DNA of 64,000 bases from Nonomuraea thailandensis (GTDB lineage: Bacteria > Actinomycetota > Actinomycetes > Streptosporangiales > Streptosporangiaceae): the NCBI RefSeq assembly GCF_024172165.1, contig NZ_JAMZEB010000002.1:10576501-10640500 (forward strand), in the 5' to 3' direction. Of this stretch, positions 25,559-34,790 are shown piece by piece. The notes under the pieces are model-generated. The model ran no database searches and was not told the DNA's origin. It saw nothing but the letters and a program-made list of their open reading frames with translations. Numbering within the stretch: position 1 is the stretch's first letter; each line of letters begins with the position of its first letter. Both the position numbers and the translations under genes were made by a program.

Positions 25559-26584
25559 CTATATGAGATTCGGCCCGGTGCTCTCCCTGGCCACGAGCCG
25601 GGCCGTCGTGTCCTGGAACGAGCCGGGCGAGCCCCCGTCGAGCAGGCTCACCAGCGTGCGCGCCGTGTGCACCCCGTACGCCTGCACGTCCCTGGACAGG
25701 GCGGTCAGCGTCGGGAAGACCATCTCGCAGAGCTGCGAGTCGTCACCCGCCACGATCGACAGCTCCTGCGGCACCCCCACGCCGAGCTGCCGGGCGACGC
25801 TCACCCCCGCCGTCGCCATCACGTCGTTGTCGTACGTGATGGCCGTCGGCCGGTCGGCGGCGGCGAGCAGCTCGCGGGTGGCCCGCGCCCCCGCCGCCCA
25901 GGTGTAGTCGGTGTCGACGACGGCGACCGGCGACAGGCCGTGCCGCTCCATGGCGGCGTGGAAGGCCGCCGTGCGGACCTGCGTGTGCTCCAGCGCGGGC
26001 AGCCCGGCGACCCGCGCGATGCGCCGGTGACCGAGCCCGACCAGGAAGTCCACCGCCTCGGTCACCGCGGCCGCGTCGTCGCTCCACACGGCGCTCCACC
26101 GGGCGGGCATGCCGCCGGGCCGCGGCCGGCCGACCAGCACCGCGGGGAGGCCCATCGACTCCAGCACCGGCAGCCGCGCGTCACGCGCCCACAGGTCCAT
26201 GACGATCAGCCCGTCCACCCGCCGCTCGGCCCACCAGTCGTTGACGGCCTCGATCGAGCGGGCGTGGTCGGGCACGACCTGCAGCAGCAGCGCCGTACGC
26301 GTGAGCGCCAGCTCGCTCTCCACGCCCGCGATGAACTTCATGAAGAACGGCTCCACGCCCAGCGTGTCGGCGCTGCGGGCCAGGACCAGCCCCACGGTGT
26401 GGGCCCGCGACTCCGACAGCCCCCTGGCGGCGGCGTTGGGCCGCCAGCCCATCTCGGCCGCGATCGCCAGGATGCGCTGCCGGGTGGCCTCGGAGACCCC
26501 GGGCCGGCCGTTCAGCGCGAAGGAGACCGCGCCGATCGACACCCCTGCCCGCTCCGCGATGTCGCTGATCGTCAGCCGCTTCAC
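25559..26584 (-). CDS. LacI-family regulator of the mannan-type CUT1 locus
   Basis: 341 aa from GTG 26584. It has the helix-turn-helix ISDIAERAGVSIGAVSFALN and the hinge RPNAAARGLSESRAHTVGLV. The effector domain contains RRVDGLIVMDLWARDARLP and QELSIVAGDDSQLCEMVFP. It is the last gene on the same strand as a CUT1 importer operon, 25 bp behind the permease stop. It probably binds the 20-bp operator at 29728-29747 and controls both the importer and the divergent beta-mannosidase. Confidence 0.92.
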   Translation of the reverse strand: MKRLTISDIAERAGVSIGAVSFALNGRPGVSEATRQRILAIAAEMGWRPNAAARGLSESRAHTVGLVLARSADTLGVEPFFMKFIAGVESELALTRTALLLQVVPDHARSIEAVNDWWAERRVDGLIVMDLWARDARLPVLESMGLPAVLVGRPRPGGMPARWSAVWSDDAAAVTEAVDFLVGLGHRRIARVAGLPALEHTQVRTAAFHAAMERHGLSPVAVVDTDYTWAAGARATRELLAAADRPTAITYDNDVMATAGVSVARQLGVGVPQELSIVAGDDSQLCEMVFPTLTALSRDVQAYGVHTARTLVSLLDGGSPGSFQDTTARLVARESTGPNLI

Positions 26585-26609
26585 GGGCTCATCGTAGGTT
26601 CGGCCGGGC

Positions 26610-27437
26610 TCACTTCGTCGCCCCGGCGGTGAATCCGTTGTAAACGAAGCGCTGCAACGCCAGGAAAATGGCCAGGGTCGGCAGAATCACCAGCACCGCG
26701 CCCGCGGAAATGACCTCCCAATGCGCGCCGAACGGCCCCTTGAACCGGAAGAGCGAGGTGGAGATGACGCCCAGCTCCTCCGACGGCATGTACAGGAACG
26801 GGATGTAGAACTCGTTGTAGACGGTGATCCCCTTGATGATGACGACCGTCGCGATGGCCGGCTTGAGCAGCGGCAGGATGACCTTCCGGTAGATGGTGAA
26901 CGAGGTCGCGCCGTCCATCCTGGCGGCCTCGTCGAGCGAGACCGGAATGTTCCTGATGAACTGCAGGAAAATGTAGATGGCCACGATGTCGGTGCCCATG
27001 AAGAGCAGGATCGGCCCCCACCGGGTGTCGAACAGCCCGAACGCGTCGATCACCTCGAACGTGGCCACCTGCGTGGTCACCCCGGGCACCAGCGTGGCCA
27101 CCAGGAAGAGCGCGACCACGAGCTTCTTCAGGCGGAAGGCGAAACGGTCGATCGCGTACGCGGCCATGGACCCGATGAGAATGGTCCCGGTGATCGAGAA
27201 CAGCAGGATGAAGGCGGTGTTGCCGAAGGCCGCCAGCATGTTCCCGTTCTCGAAGGCGATGCGGTAGTTCTCGAAGTTGAACCAGCTCGCGGGCAGCGCC
27301 AGGATGTCGCCCCCGGCCATCTCCTCCGGCGTCTTGAACGACGTGCTGAACATCGTCAGCAGCGGCAGCACCACGACCGCCGCCGCGGCGGCCAGCGACA
27401 GGTACTTCAGCGCCGTCAGGGAAAGGCGCGCTGTCAT
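26610..27437 (-). CDS. CUT1 carbohydrate ABC permease, MalG type
   Basis: 275 aa from ATG 27437, which overlaps the previous permease stop. It has six helices, the motif VSLDEAARMDGATSFTIYRK (the EAA loop) and the C-terminus FLALQRFVYNGFTAGATK typical of MalG-like proteins. It partners the MalF-type protein encoded just upstream. No ATPase gene is present, so a shared MsiK-type ATPase is expected. Confidence 0.93.
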   Translation of the reverse strand: MTARLSLTALKYLSLAAAAAVVVLPLLTMFSTSFKTPEEMAGGDILALPASWFNFENYRIAFENGNMLAAFGNTAFILLFSITGTILIGSMAAYAIDRFAFRLKKLVVALFLVATLVPGVTTQVATFEVIDAFGLFDTRWGPILLFMGTDIVAIYIFLQFIRNIPVSLDEAARMDGATSFTIYRKVILPLLKPAIATVVIIKGITVYNEFYIPFLYMPSEELGVISTSLFRFKGPFGAHWEVISAGAVLVILPTLAIFLALQRFVYNGFTAGATK

Positions 27438-28354
27438 GGCTTCTCCTCCGGTACGACGCGCCGCTGCACCCAGGTGATCAGCAGGATGATGACCAGCAGC
27501 ACCACGGCCGCCGCCGAGGCCAGCCCGGTCTTGTTGAACTGGAAGGCCAGCTTCACGGTCTGGATGACGAACGTCTTGGTCTCGCCCGAGCCGCCGGTCA
27601 TGATGTACGGGATCTCGAAGACCGACAGCGACCCCGACACGCCCAGGATGAGGCTCAGGCTGATGATCGGCCTGATGCTCGGGATGATGATGTGCCACAG
27701 GATCTGCGGCCGGCTGGCGCCGTCGAGCGTGGCGGCCTCGTGCAGCTCCGACGGCACCGACTGGATGGCGCCGAGGAAGAGCACGAAGTTCAGGCCCATG
27801 AAGCGCCAGATCGACACCCCCGACAGCGACACGTTGGCCAGGTCCGGGTTGCCCAGCCAGAGGATCTCCGCGTCGATGCCCACCAGCCTGAGCACCTGGT
27901 CGAGCGTGCCGCCCGGCTGGAACAGGTAGAGGAAGACGAACGCGACCGCGACGCCGTTCAGCAGGTAGGGGAAGAAGATGACGCCCTTGAAGAAGTTGCG
28001 CAGCCGCGTCCGGAAGCTCAGCACGGCCGCGAAGTAGAGCGCCAGCGCGATCTGCAGCAGCGCGGCGACCAGGTAGAACAGGCTGGTGGCGAAGACGGAG
28101 AAGAGCTCGGGCCGGGTGAAGAGCCGCAGGTAGTTGTCCAGGCCCACGTAGGTGCGGTCGGGGCTGACGCCGTCCCAGTCGGTGAAACTGTAGGAGATCA
28201 TGCTCACCACCGGCACGTACGTGAACGTGCCCAGCATGATCAGCGGGACGGCCAGGTACAGCCAGGGGGTGACCCGCGGCCACCGGCGCGGCGGCGCCGC
28301 GGCGTGCCGTGCCGGTGGTGCGGGCCGGGTCGTGCGCTCCGAGGTGCGGACCAT
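27434..28354 (-). CDS. CUT1 carbohydrate ABC permease, MalF type
   Basis: 306 aa from ATG 28354. After a basic, proline-rich leader (RTTRPAPPARHAAAPPRRW) come six helices starting TPWLYLAVPLIMLGTFTYVP and the coupling loop LHEAATLDGASRPQILWHI. It lies two bases after the stop of the binding protein gene and overlaps the MalG-type start. It is part of the importer adjacent to the beta-mannosidase. Confidence 0.93.
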   Translation of the reverse strand: MVRTSERTTRPAPPARHAAAPPRRWPRVTPWLYLAVPLIMLGTFTYVPVVSMISYSFTDWDGVSPDRTYVGLDNYLRLFTRPELFSVFATSLFYLVAALLQIALALYFAAVLSFRTRLRNFFKGVIFFPYLLNGVAVAFVFLYLFQPGGTLDQVLRLVGIDAEILWLGNPDLANVSLSGVSIWRFMGLNFVLFLGAIQSVPSELHEAATLDGASRPQILWHIIIPSIRPIISLSLILGVSGSLSVFEIPYIMTGGSGETKTFVIQTVKLAFQFNKTGLASAAAVVLLVIILLITWVQRRVVPEEKP

Positions 28355-28356
28355 GC

Positions 28357-29679
28357 TCAGCCGCCGAGCGCCACGGCACCGGCCCACTTCTCGGCCAGTT
28401 CGGCGAAGCTGCCGTCCAGATCGCCCTTGGCCGCCCCGCGGGCGATGTCCACCAGCTTCTGCCGGTATTCCGGCTTGGTCAGGCCCACCTCGGCGGCGTT
28501 GTCGATCGTCGTCACCTTGCCGGACTCGGCCTGGGACAGCTCGAAGAACTGCACGCCCTGCTCCTCGAACGGCTTGAGCGCGCTCGGCAGCGGCGCGCCG
28601 CGCACGCTGGAGATGCCCTGGATGTCCGCGGCGAAGGTGGACTTGTCGAGCACCCAGTCCACCCAGGCGCGCGCCGCCTGCTGCTGTCCGGAGTGCTTGT
28701 TGATCGCGTAGACGTAGTCGGGCGTGGTGGGGGCGCAGAACCTGCCGTTCGCCTGCGCAGGGAAGGGCAGGTAGCCGATGCTGTCGGGGCTCTTGCCGGC
28801 CTTCTCCGCCGCGTCCCGCATCTGCGCGATCGACCAGGAGCCGAGGAACATGCTGGAGATCTCGCCGCGGGCGAGCAGGCCCTTGGAGTCCTCCCAGTTC
28901 GTGGTGGTCGGGTCGGGCTCGGCGAGCTTGCGGCTGACGATGTCGAACAGCAGCTTGTCGGAGACGTTCAGGTCGCTGCCGGCGGCCCAGGGGTTCTGGG
29001 AGGTGGCCAGCTTGTCGTTGGCCGCGGGGTCGCAGCTGATCGTGCCGAGCGCGCCCTGCCAGCCGCTCAGCGGCCAGCCGTCCTTGTAGTTCGTGTAGTA
29101 CGGGATCGCCCCCGTCTTGTCCTTGACCGCCTGCAGGGCCGTGAGGAACTCGTCGGGCGTCTTCGGCCACTGCGTGATCCCGGCCCTGGTCCACAGGTCC
29201 TTGTTGTAGACGAAGCCGTTGACCACGCCGAAGGAGGTCAGGCCGTAGACGGTGCCGTCGACCGTGCCCTTCTGGGTGAACTGGTATTTCTTGCTCAGTT
29301 CGGCGGCGGGGCCGAGCGCGCTGAAGAACTTGGGATAGTCGTCGGGGCTGATGGTGGTGGGGATGAGCAGGACGTCACCGTAGTTCTCGGTGTTCATCCG
29401 GATTTTGACTTCGCCCTCGTAATCGGTGATGCCGTCGAACTTGACCTTGATTCCGGGGTGGGTCTTGTTGAACTCGGCGGCGTACTTCGCCAGCGTTCCG
29501 TCGGTCACCATGTCGGTCCTGTTGGTCAGCACGGTGATCTCGCCGGTGGCCTTGGCGGGGTCGGCGGGTGCGGAAGCGCTGGCAGAGGGCCCGCCGGTGC
29601 TGGTGCCGCCGCCGCAGGCCGCGATCAGGAACACCGAGACCAGCGTGGCGCCGGCGAGTGCTCTACGTTGCATGTCCAT
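28357..29679 (-). CDS. Sugar-binding lipoprotein (SBP family 1), probably for manno-oligosaccharides
   Basis: 440 aa. The signal is short and ends in the lipobox FLIAAC followed by GGGTSTGG. The mature protein (GEITVLTNRTDMVTDGTLAK, FVYNKDLWTRAGITQWPKTP, ISSMFLGSWSIAQMRDAAEK) is a CUT1-type binding protein. The ATG at 29679 has GGAG upstream; ATG 29673 is the alternative. The mannose-oligosaccharide assignment rests only on the divergent beta-mannosidase and shared regulatory gap. Confidence 0.9.
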   Translation of the reverse strand: MDMQRRALAGATLVSVFLIAACGGGTSTGGPSASASAPADPAKATGEITVLTNRTDMVTDGTLAKYAAEFNKTHPGIKVKFDGITDYEGEVKIRMNTENYGDVLLIPTTISPDDYPKFFSALGPAAELSKKYQFTQKGTVDGTVYGLTSFGVVNGFVYNKDLWTRAGITQWPKTPDEFLTALQAVKDKTGAIPYYTNYKDGWPLSGWQGALGTISCDPAANDKLATSQNPWAAGSDLNVSDKLLFDIVSRKLAEPDPTTTNWEDSKGLLARGEISSMFLGSWSIAQMRDAAEKAGKSPDSIGYLPFPAQANGRFCAPTTPDYVYAINKHSGQQQAARAWVDWVLDKSTFAADIQGISSVRGAPLPSALKPFEEQGVQFFELSQAESGKVTTIDNAAEVGLTKPEYRQKLVDIARGAAKGDLDGSFAELAEKWAGAVALGG

Positions 29680-29727
29680 GGTCTCCGTCCTCAGGGGGTT
29701 TCGCGCGGCAAGGGCGGGCGCGATGAG

Positions 29728-29747
29728 GAACTAAAGCGCTTCAGTTC
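29728..29747. promoter_or_regulatory. LacI-type operator GAACTAAAGCGCTTCAGTTC
   Basis: A 20-bp near-perfect palindrome with the AAGCGCTT centre typical of LacI-family operators; only one base pair of the dyad (A/C) mismatches. It lies 48 bp upstream of the binding protein gene in the divergent gap with the beta-mannosidase. Confidence 0.75.
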
Positions 29748-29838
29748 GAGTGGACGCGATCGTCTGCCGTTTCTGTGTGCGGTGTAAAGGCGGATTGCGG
29801 CTATGTTGCTTAACCGTTACATAAAGCGGGGAGCGGTG

Positions 29839-29868
29839 TTGACCTGCTGAGCGGCGTAGCCGTACAGT
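29839..29868 (+). promoter_or_regulatory. Predicted promoter of the beta-mannosidase gene
   Basis: TTGACC, an 18-bp spacer and TACAGT form a good vegetative promoter. The ribosome site GGGAG (29893-29897) precedes the GTG start at 29904. Confidence 0.5.
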
Positions 29869-29903
29869 CTGGCTGGCTTACCCGGTTTAGTTGGGAGTAT
29901 CAC

Positions 29904-32237
29904 GTGTACCGTGCGTTGCACGACGGCTGGACCCTGCGAGCAGACGGCGAGGCCCCGCACGGGCCCGCCGCGATCCCGGCGGCCGTGCCGGGCAGCGTGC
30001 ACACCGACCTGCTCGCCGCTGGGCTGATCGAGGACCCCTACCGCGACGACAACGAGACCCGGCTCGGCTGGATCGGCCGCACGGACTGGATCTACGAGAC
30101 CGCCTTCGACTGGCACGACGACGGCCACGAGCGCACCGACCTCCTCTGCGAGGGCCTCGACACGGTCGCGACCGTCCTGCTGAACGGGCACGAGCTGGGC
30201 GGCACCGCCAACATGCACCGCACCTACCGGTTCCCGGCGCGCGAGCTGCTGCGGGACGGCGAGAACCGGCTGGAGGTGCGCTTCCGCGCGCCGTACGCCT
30301 ACGCCGAGGAGCAGCAGGCCCGGCACGGGGAGCGGCCCGGCCCCTACGACGAGCCGTACGCGTTCATCCGCAAGATGGCCTGCAACTTCGGCTGGGACTG
30401 GGGGCCGACGCTGGTCACCAGCGGGATCTGGCGGCCCATCGGCCTGAGCTCCTGGTCCGGCGCCCGCCTGGCCGAGGTGCGCCCGCTGGTGCGCGGCGAC
30501 GGCGTGGACGTGCACGTGCGCGTCGAGCGCACCGGCGACGCGCCGGTCACCGTCACCGCCGACGTGGCCGGCGTCAGCGTCGAGACCAAGCTGGAGCAGG
30601 GCCAGAGCGAGACCGTGCTGCGCCTGGACGTTCCGCACGCCGAGCGGTGGTGGCCGCGCGGGCACGGCGCGCAGCCGCTGTACGCGCTCACCGTGCGCGC
30701 CGGCTCGGACGAGTGGCGGCGCGAGATCGGCTTCCGCACGGTCGAGCTGGACACCGACGCCTTCCGCCTGGTCGTCAACGGCAAGCCGGTGTACGTTCGC
30801 GGCTTCAACTGGATCCCCGACGACTGCTTCCCCGCCAGGGTCACCCCCGCCCGCCTGGCCGAGCGCTTCGACCAGGCCACCGGCACCGGCGCCAACGCGC
30901 TGCGCGTCTGGGGCGGCGGCGTGTACGAGTCGGAGGAGTTCTACGGCCTGGCCGACCGCCTGGGCCTGATGGTCTGGCAGGACTTCCCGTTCGCCTGCTC
31001 GGCCTACCCCGAGGAGGAGCCGTTCCGCTCGGAGGTGGAGGCGGAGGCCCGCGACAACGTGGCCCGCCTGTCCGCCCACCCCAGCCTGGTGCTGTGGTGC
31101 GGCAACAACGAGAACATCGAGGGGCACCAGCACTGGGACTGGCGCGAGCCCCTGGGCGGCAGGAGCTGGGGCGCCGGGTTCTACCACGACGTGCTGCCGT
31201 CCGTCGTCGCCGAGCTGGACCCCACGCGGCCGTACTGGCCGGGCAGCCCGTACTCGGGCGCCCCCGACCGCGACGTGCGCGACCCCTCGACCGGGACCGT
31301 GCACATCTGGACCGTGTGGGGCGGCGACCTGGGCTACCAGCACTACGCCGACTACACGCCGCGCTTCGTGGCCGAGTTCGGCTACCAGGGGCCGCCGACG
31401 TACGCCACGCTGCGCGCCGCCTCCTCCGACGAGCCGCTCACGCCGGACTCCTCGCACCAGAAGGCCCCCGGCGGGCAGGCCAAGCTGCTGAAGGGGTTGC
31501 GCGGGCACCTGCCGGAGCCGCGGACCTTCGACGACTGGCACTACTGGACGCAGCTCAACCAGGCCCGCGCGATGGCGTTCGGGGTGCAGCGCTTCAGGGC
31601 GCTGATGCCGTACTGCATGGGCACGGTCGTCTGGCAGCTCAACGACTGCTGGCCGGTCACCTCCTGGGCCGCCGTGGACGGCGCGGGCCGCAGGAAGCCC
31701 CTGTGGTACGCGCTGCGCCGCTCGTTCGCCGACCGCCTGATCACCCGGCTCGGCGCCGAGGTCGTGCTGGTCAACGACACGGACGAGGAGTGGTCCGGCC
31801 TGCTGGAGCTGGCCGCGCTCGACCTGTCGGGCCGGGCCCTGGCCGGACGCGAGGAGCAGGTCACCGTGTCCGCCCGCGCGACCGTGCGCGTCAGCCCGCC
31901 CGAGGACCCGGGCGCCCGGCTGCTGACGGCCAGGCTGGGGGACGAGCGGGTGGTGTTCGCGCTCGCCGAGGACCCGGACATGGGGTACCCGCGGGCCGAG
32001 GCCGCCGCCTTCACGGAACGGGAGCCGGGCGGGTACGCCGTCACCGTCACCGCCGGGACCGTCCTGCGCGACCTGGCCCTCTTCCCCGACCGGCTCGACC
32101 CGGACGCGAGCGTGGACGACCAGCTCGTCACGCTGCTGCCGGGGGAGAGCGTGACCTTCCACGTCACGACGGACAAGGAGCTCGACCCGGCGGCGCTCAC
32201 CTCGTATCCGGTGCTGCGCTGCGTGAACGAGAGCTGA
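29904..32237 (+). CDS. Beta-mannosidase (GH2)
   Basis: 777 aa, the usual length for bacterial GH2 beta-mannosidases. Family-specific stretches include GSVHTDLLAAGLIEDPYRDD followed by NE, the aromatic GWIGRTDWIYE, and NFGWDWGP. Glu403 in GNNENIEG fits the acid/base and Glu491 in FVAEFGY the nucleophile. There is no signal peptide, so it hydrolyses imported beta-mannosides or manno-oligosaccharides in the cytoplasm. The start is GTG. It is divergent from a CUT1 importer, with a LacI operator and its own promoter in between, forming a compact mannan-use locus. Confidence 0.93.
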   Translation: MYRALHDGWTLRADGEAPHGPAAIPAAVPGSVHTDLLAAGLIEDPYRDDNETRLGWIGRTDWIYETAFDWHDDGHERTDLLCEGLDTVATVLLNGHELGGTANMHRTYRFPARELLRDGENRLEVRFRAPYAYAEEQQARHGERPGPYDEPYAFIRKMACNFGWDWGPTLVTSGIWRPIGLSSWSGARLAEVRPLVRGDGVDVHVRVERTGDAPVTVTADVAGVSVETKLEQGQSETVLRLDVPHAERWWPRGHGAQPLYALTVRAGSDEWRREIGFRTVELDTDAFRLVVNGKPVYVRGFNWIPDDCFPARVTPARLAERFDQATGTGANALRVWGGGVYESEEFYGLADRLGLMVWQDFPFACSAYPEEEPFRSEVEAEARDNVARLSAHPSLVLWCGNNENIEGHQHWDWREPLGGRSWGAGFYHDVLPSVVAELDPTRPYWPGSPYSGAPDRDVRDPSTGTVHIWTVWGGDLGYQHYADYTPRFVAEFGYQGPPTYATLRAASSDEPLTPDSSHQKAPGGQAKLLKGLRGHLPEPRTFDDWHYWTQLNQARAMAFGVQRFRALMPYCMGTVVWQLNDCWPVTSWAAVDGAGRRKPLWYALRRSFADRLITRLGAEVVLVNDTDEEWSGLLELAALDLSGRALAGREEQVTVSARATVRVSPPEDPGARLLTARLGDERVVFALAEDPDMGYPRAEAAAFTEREPGGYAVTVTAGTVLRDLALFPDRLDPDASVDDQLVTLLPGESVTFHVTTDKELDPAALTSYPVLRCVNES

Positions 32238-32309
32238 GGAAAACCGCAGCCTGATCCGGGTACGCGCATCATTCCGGCCGCACGGGCCGGAAACCTAGCG
32301 TTCCGGATC

Positions 32310-34790
32310 ATGATGGGAAAGTTGTTCGACGTCCCCCGCCGCGTCCTGGCGGGGGTGTCGGCTCTGCTGGCGGTGGCCGCCGTGATCGTGCTGACCGCCA
32401 TGTCCGACAGCACCATGCAGCCGCTGCCCGCCTCGGCGCCGGCCGCCGAGTTCAGCGCCGGGCGGGCCCTGCGTCACCTGAGGGCGTTCGCCACCCGCCC
32501 GCGGCCGATCGGCAGCCAGGCGAGTGCGCAGGCCCGGGACTACCTGGCCGGGCAGCTACGCGAGGCCGGGCTGGACGTGCGGGTGCAGCAGGCCGTGGGG
32601 GCGAACTCCTCGACGGGGCTGGCGGCGTTCGGGCAGGTGGACAACGTCGTGGCCACCCGCCGCGGCACCGACCCGACCGGGACGGTGGTGATCGCCGCCC
32701 ACTACGACTCCGCCGCGATGGGCCCCGGCGCGTCGGACGACGCCGCCGCCGTGGCGGCGATGCTGGAGACCGTACGGGCGCTGGGCGACACGAAGCTCCG
32801 CAACGACCTGGTGTTCCTGATGACGGACGGCGAGGAGGACGGCGTGCTCGGCGCCGAGGCGTTCGTCAGGGAGCATCCGCTCGGCGGCAAGGGCGGCGTG
32901 CTGCTGAACTGGGAGGCGCGCGGGGTCAGCGGGCCGTCACTGATGTTCGAGACGTCGCGGGACAACGCCGGGCTGGTCGAGCTGTTCGCCGGCGCCGTGC
33001 CGTACCCGCGGGGCGACTCCATGATGGTCGAGCTCTACCGGCTGCTGCCGAACAACACGGACTTCACGCCGATGACCGCGGCCGGGTTCACCGGCATGAA
33101 CTTCGCCTACATCCAGGAGTCCTCGCGCTACCACACGGCCGACGACTCGCTCGCCCAGCTGAACAGGGGCAGCCTCCAGCACCACGGGACGAACATGCTG
33201 GCCCTGGCCCGCGCGCTCGGCGGCGCCGACCTGCCCGGGCTGGCCGCCGGCCACGACGTCAGCTACTTCCGGCTCTTCGGAGTCATGATCACCTACCCGG
33301 AGGCGCTGGTGTGGCCGCTGGCCGGGCTCGCCGTGGCCGCGGTCGCCGGGCTGGGGCTGGTGGCGTGGCGGCGGCGGGTGGCCGGGCCGGTGCGGATGCT
33401 GGCCGGCGCGGTGTCGGCGGTCGTGCCGGTCGTGCTGGCGGGGGTGCTGGCGCAGGGGCTGTGGGAGGTGCTGGTGGCCATGCGGCCCGACTACTCCGGG
33501 ATGGGCGGGCTGCTGCACCGGCCCGACGCGTTCCGCGCGGCCGTGGCGGTGCTGGCCGGGCTGGCGGTGCTGGGCTGGTACCTGGTGCTGCGGCGCAGGG
33601 TCGGGCCCGCCGCGCTGGCCGTCGGGGCGCTCGTCTGGCCGGCGCTGCTGGGCGTGGTGTGCGCCTGGAGCGCGCCGGGAGCGTCGTTCATGTTCGCGCT
33701 GCCCGCGCTGTTCGCCGCCCTCGGCGGCCTGACCGCGCTGCTCCTGCCGCGCGGCTCGACGCGGCAGGGGGAGAAGGGCGGCACGGGCCCGCAGGCGGCT
33801 CGGTGGATGCCGGGCGGCACGGTGTGGCGGGTGGTGGCGGTGACGGCCGGCCTCTTCCCAGGGGCGGCGTTGTTGCCCGGGCTGGCGCTGACGGCGTTCG
33901 ACGGGATGGGGCTCGCGCTCGGCGGGGTGAGCGCGGCGGCGCTGGCGCTGTTCGCGCTGACGGCCCTGCCTGTCGTCGAGTTGTGGCTGCCGGAGCCGCA
34001 GCGGCCGGTCGGGCGGCCGGTCACGTTCGGGGCGCCGCTGGCCGCCGCCGCCCTCGCGGTGGCGCTGGTGCCCGCCGGGCTGGCGCTGGACGGTTTCGAC
34101 GCGGCCAACCCGCGGCGTACGCACCTGGCGTACGTGATGGACGCCGACACCAGGACGGCCGGCTGGGTCAGCGCCGACCTCGACCCGTCCGACTGGACGA
34201 AGAGGTACGTCTCGGGCCGCGACACCGCGTTCCTGCCGCCCGGCTACGCCCGCGGCGACCTGTGGACCGGCCGCGCGCCGGCGGTGGACGTGGACGGGCC
34301 GCGGGTCCGCGTGGTGGGCAAGGACGGCGACACCTACCGGCTGCGGGTCACCGCGGGCAGGGGCGCGCGCTCGCTCACGCTCCGCGTCGAGCGGCCGATC
34401 GTCGAGGCGAGCGCCAGGGCCGCGGGCATGCGGCCCGTGACCGTCCCCGTCACCGGCGCCCGCGCGAACACCTGGCCGGGCGAGGTGCGCTTCCGCGGCA
34501 TCCCGCAGGACGGCGCGGAGATCACCATCCGGGTGGCGGGCGCGACAGAGGCGGCGGGCTCGGGCGCGACAGGGGCGGCGGGCTCGGGCGCGGCAAGGGC
34601 GGCGGGCGAGGCGAAGGCGGACGGCGCGGGCGCGGCGGGGGCGGGCGCGGGCGGGCTGCGGGTGACGGCGATCGGTGAGCGGGACGGCTTCGCGGCCGTG
34701 CCCGGCTTCACGCCCATGCCCCAGGGCCTGGTGGCCGCCACCCGCGAGGACGGCGGCCTGGTGGCGATCACCCGTACGTACCGGCTCTGA
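32310..34790 (+). CDS. M28-family membrane peptidase
   Basis: 826 aa. After an N-terminal helix the lumen-type catalytic domain shows the M28 zinc motifs: HYDSAAMGPGASDDAAAVAA (His and bridging Asp), MTDGEEDGVLGAEAF (catalytic Glu pair) and NWEARGVSG. A later YHTADDSLAQL fits the last His ligand. From about residue 325 come eight or nine helices, then a beta-rich C-terminal domain with an Ala/Gly-rich linker. This layout resembles vacuolar-type Pff1 membrane proteases. The role is unclear, perhaps cleaving peptides at the cell surface. Two ATGs (32310, 32313) are possible. The 3' end overlaps the acyl-CoA ligase by 23 bp. Confidence 0.9.
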   Translation: MMGKLFDVPRRVLAGVSALLAVAAVIVLTAMSDSTMQPLPASAPAAEFSAGRALRHLRAFATRPRPIGSQASAQARDYLAGQLREAGLDVRVQQAVGANSSTGLAAFGQVDNVVATRRGTDPTGTVVIAAHYDSAAMGPGASDDAAAVAAMLETVRALGDTKLRNDLVFLMTDGEEDGVLGAEAFVREHPLGGKGGVLLNWEARGVSGPSLMFETSRDNAGLVELFAGAVPYPRGDSMMVELYRLLPNNTDFTPMTAAGFTGMNFAYIQESSRYHTADDSLAQLNRGSLQHHGTNMLALARALGGADLPGLAAGHDVSYFRLFGVMITYPEALVWPLAGLAVAAVAGLGLVAWRRRVAGPVRMLAGAVSAVVPVVLAGVLAQGLWEVLVAMRPDYSGMGGLLHRPDAFRAAVAVLAGLAVLGWYLVLRRRVGPAALAVGALVWPALLGVVCAWSAPGASFMFALPALFAALGGLTALLLPRGSTRQGEKGGTGPQAARWMPGGTVWRVVAVTAGLFPGAALLPGLALTAFDGMGLALGGVSAAALALFALTALPVVELWLPEPQRPVGRPVTFGAPLAAAALAVALVPAGLALDGFDAANPRRTHLAYVMDADTRTAGWVSADLDPSDWTKRYVSGRDTAFLPPGYARGDLWTGRAPAVDVDGPRVRVVGKDGDTYRLRVTAGRGARSLTLRVERPIVEASARAAGMRPVTVPVTGARANTWPGEVRFRGIPQDGAEITIRVAGATEAAGSGATGAAGSGAARAAGEAKADGAGAAGAGAGGLRVTAIGERDGFAAVPGFTPMPQGLVAATREDGGLVAITRTYRL
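34540..34660 (+). repeat. Low-complexity Ala/Gly linker repeats in the M28 peptidase
   Basis: About three imperfect 24-bp units rich in GCGGCGGGCTCGGGC encode the peptides GATEAAGS, GATGAAGS and GAARAAGE followed by further Ala/Gly. It looks like slippage-expanded linker DNA. Confidence 0.6.

Noticed and set aside
29817..32162. A 781-codon minus-strand frame opposite the beta-mannosidase
   Set aside because: Low-complexity Val/Gly/His/Arg protein without motifs; the plus-strand frame has full catalytic motifs.
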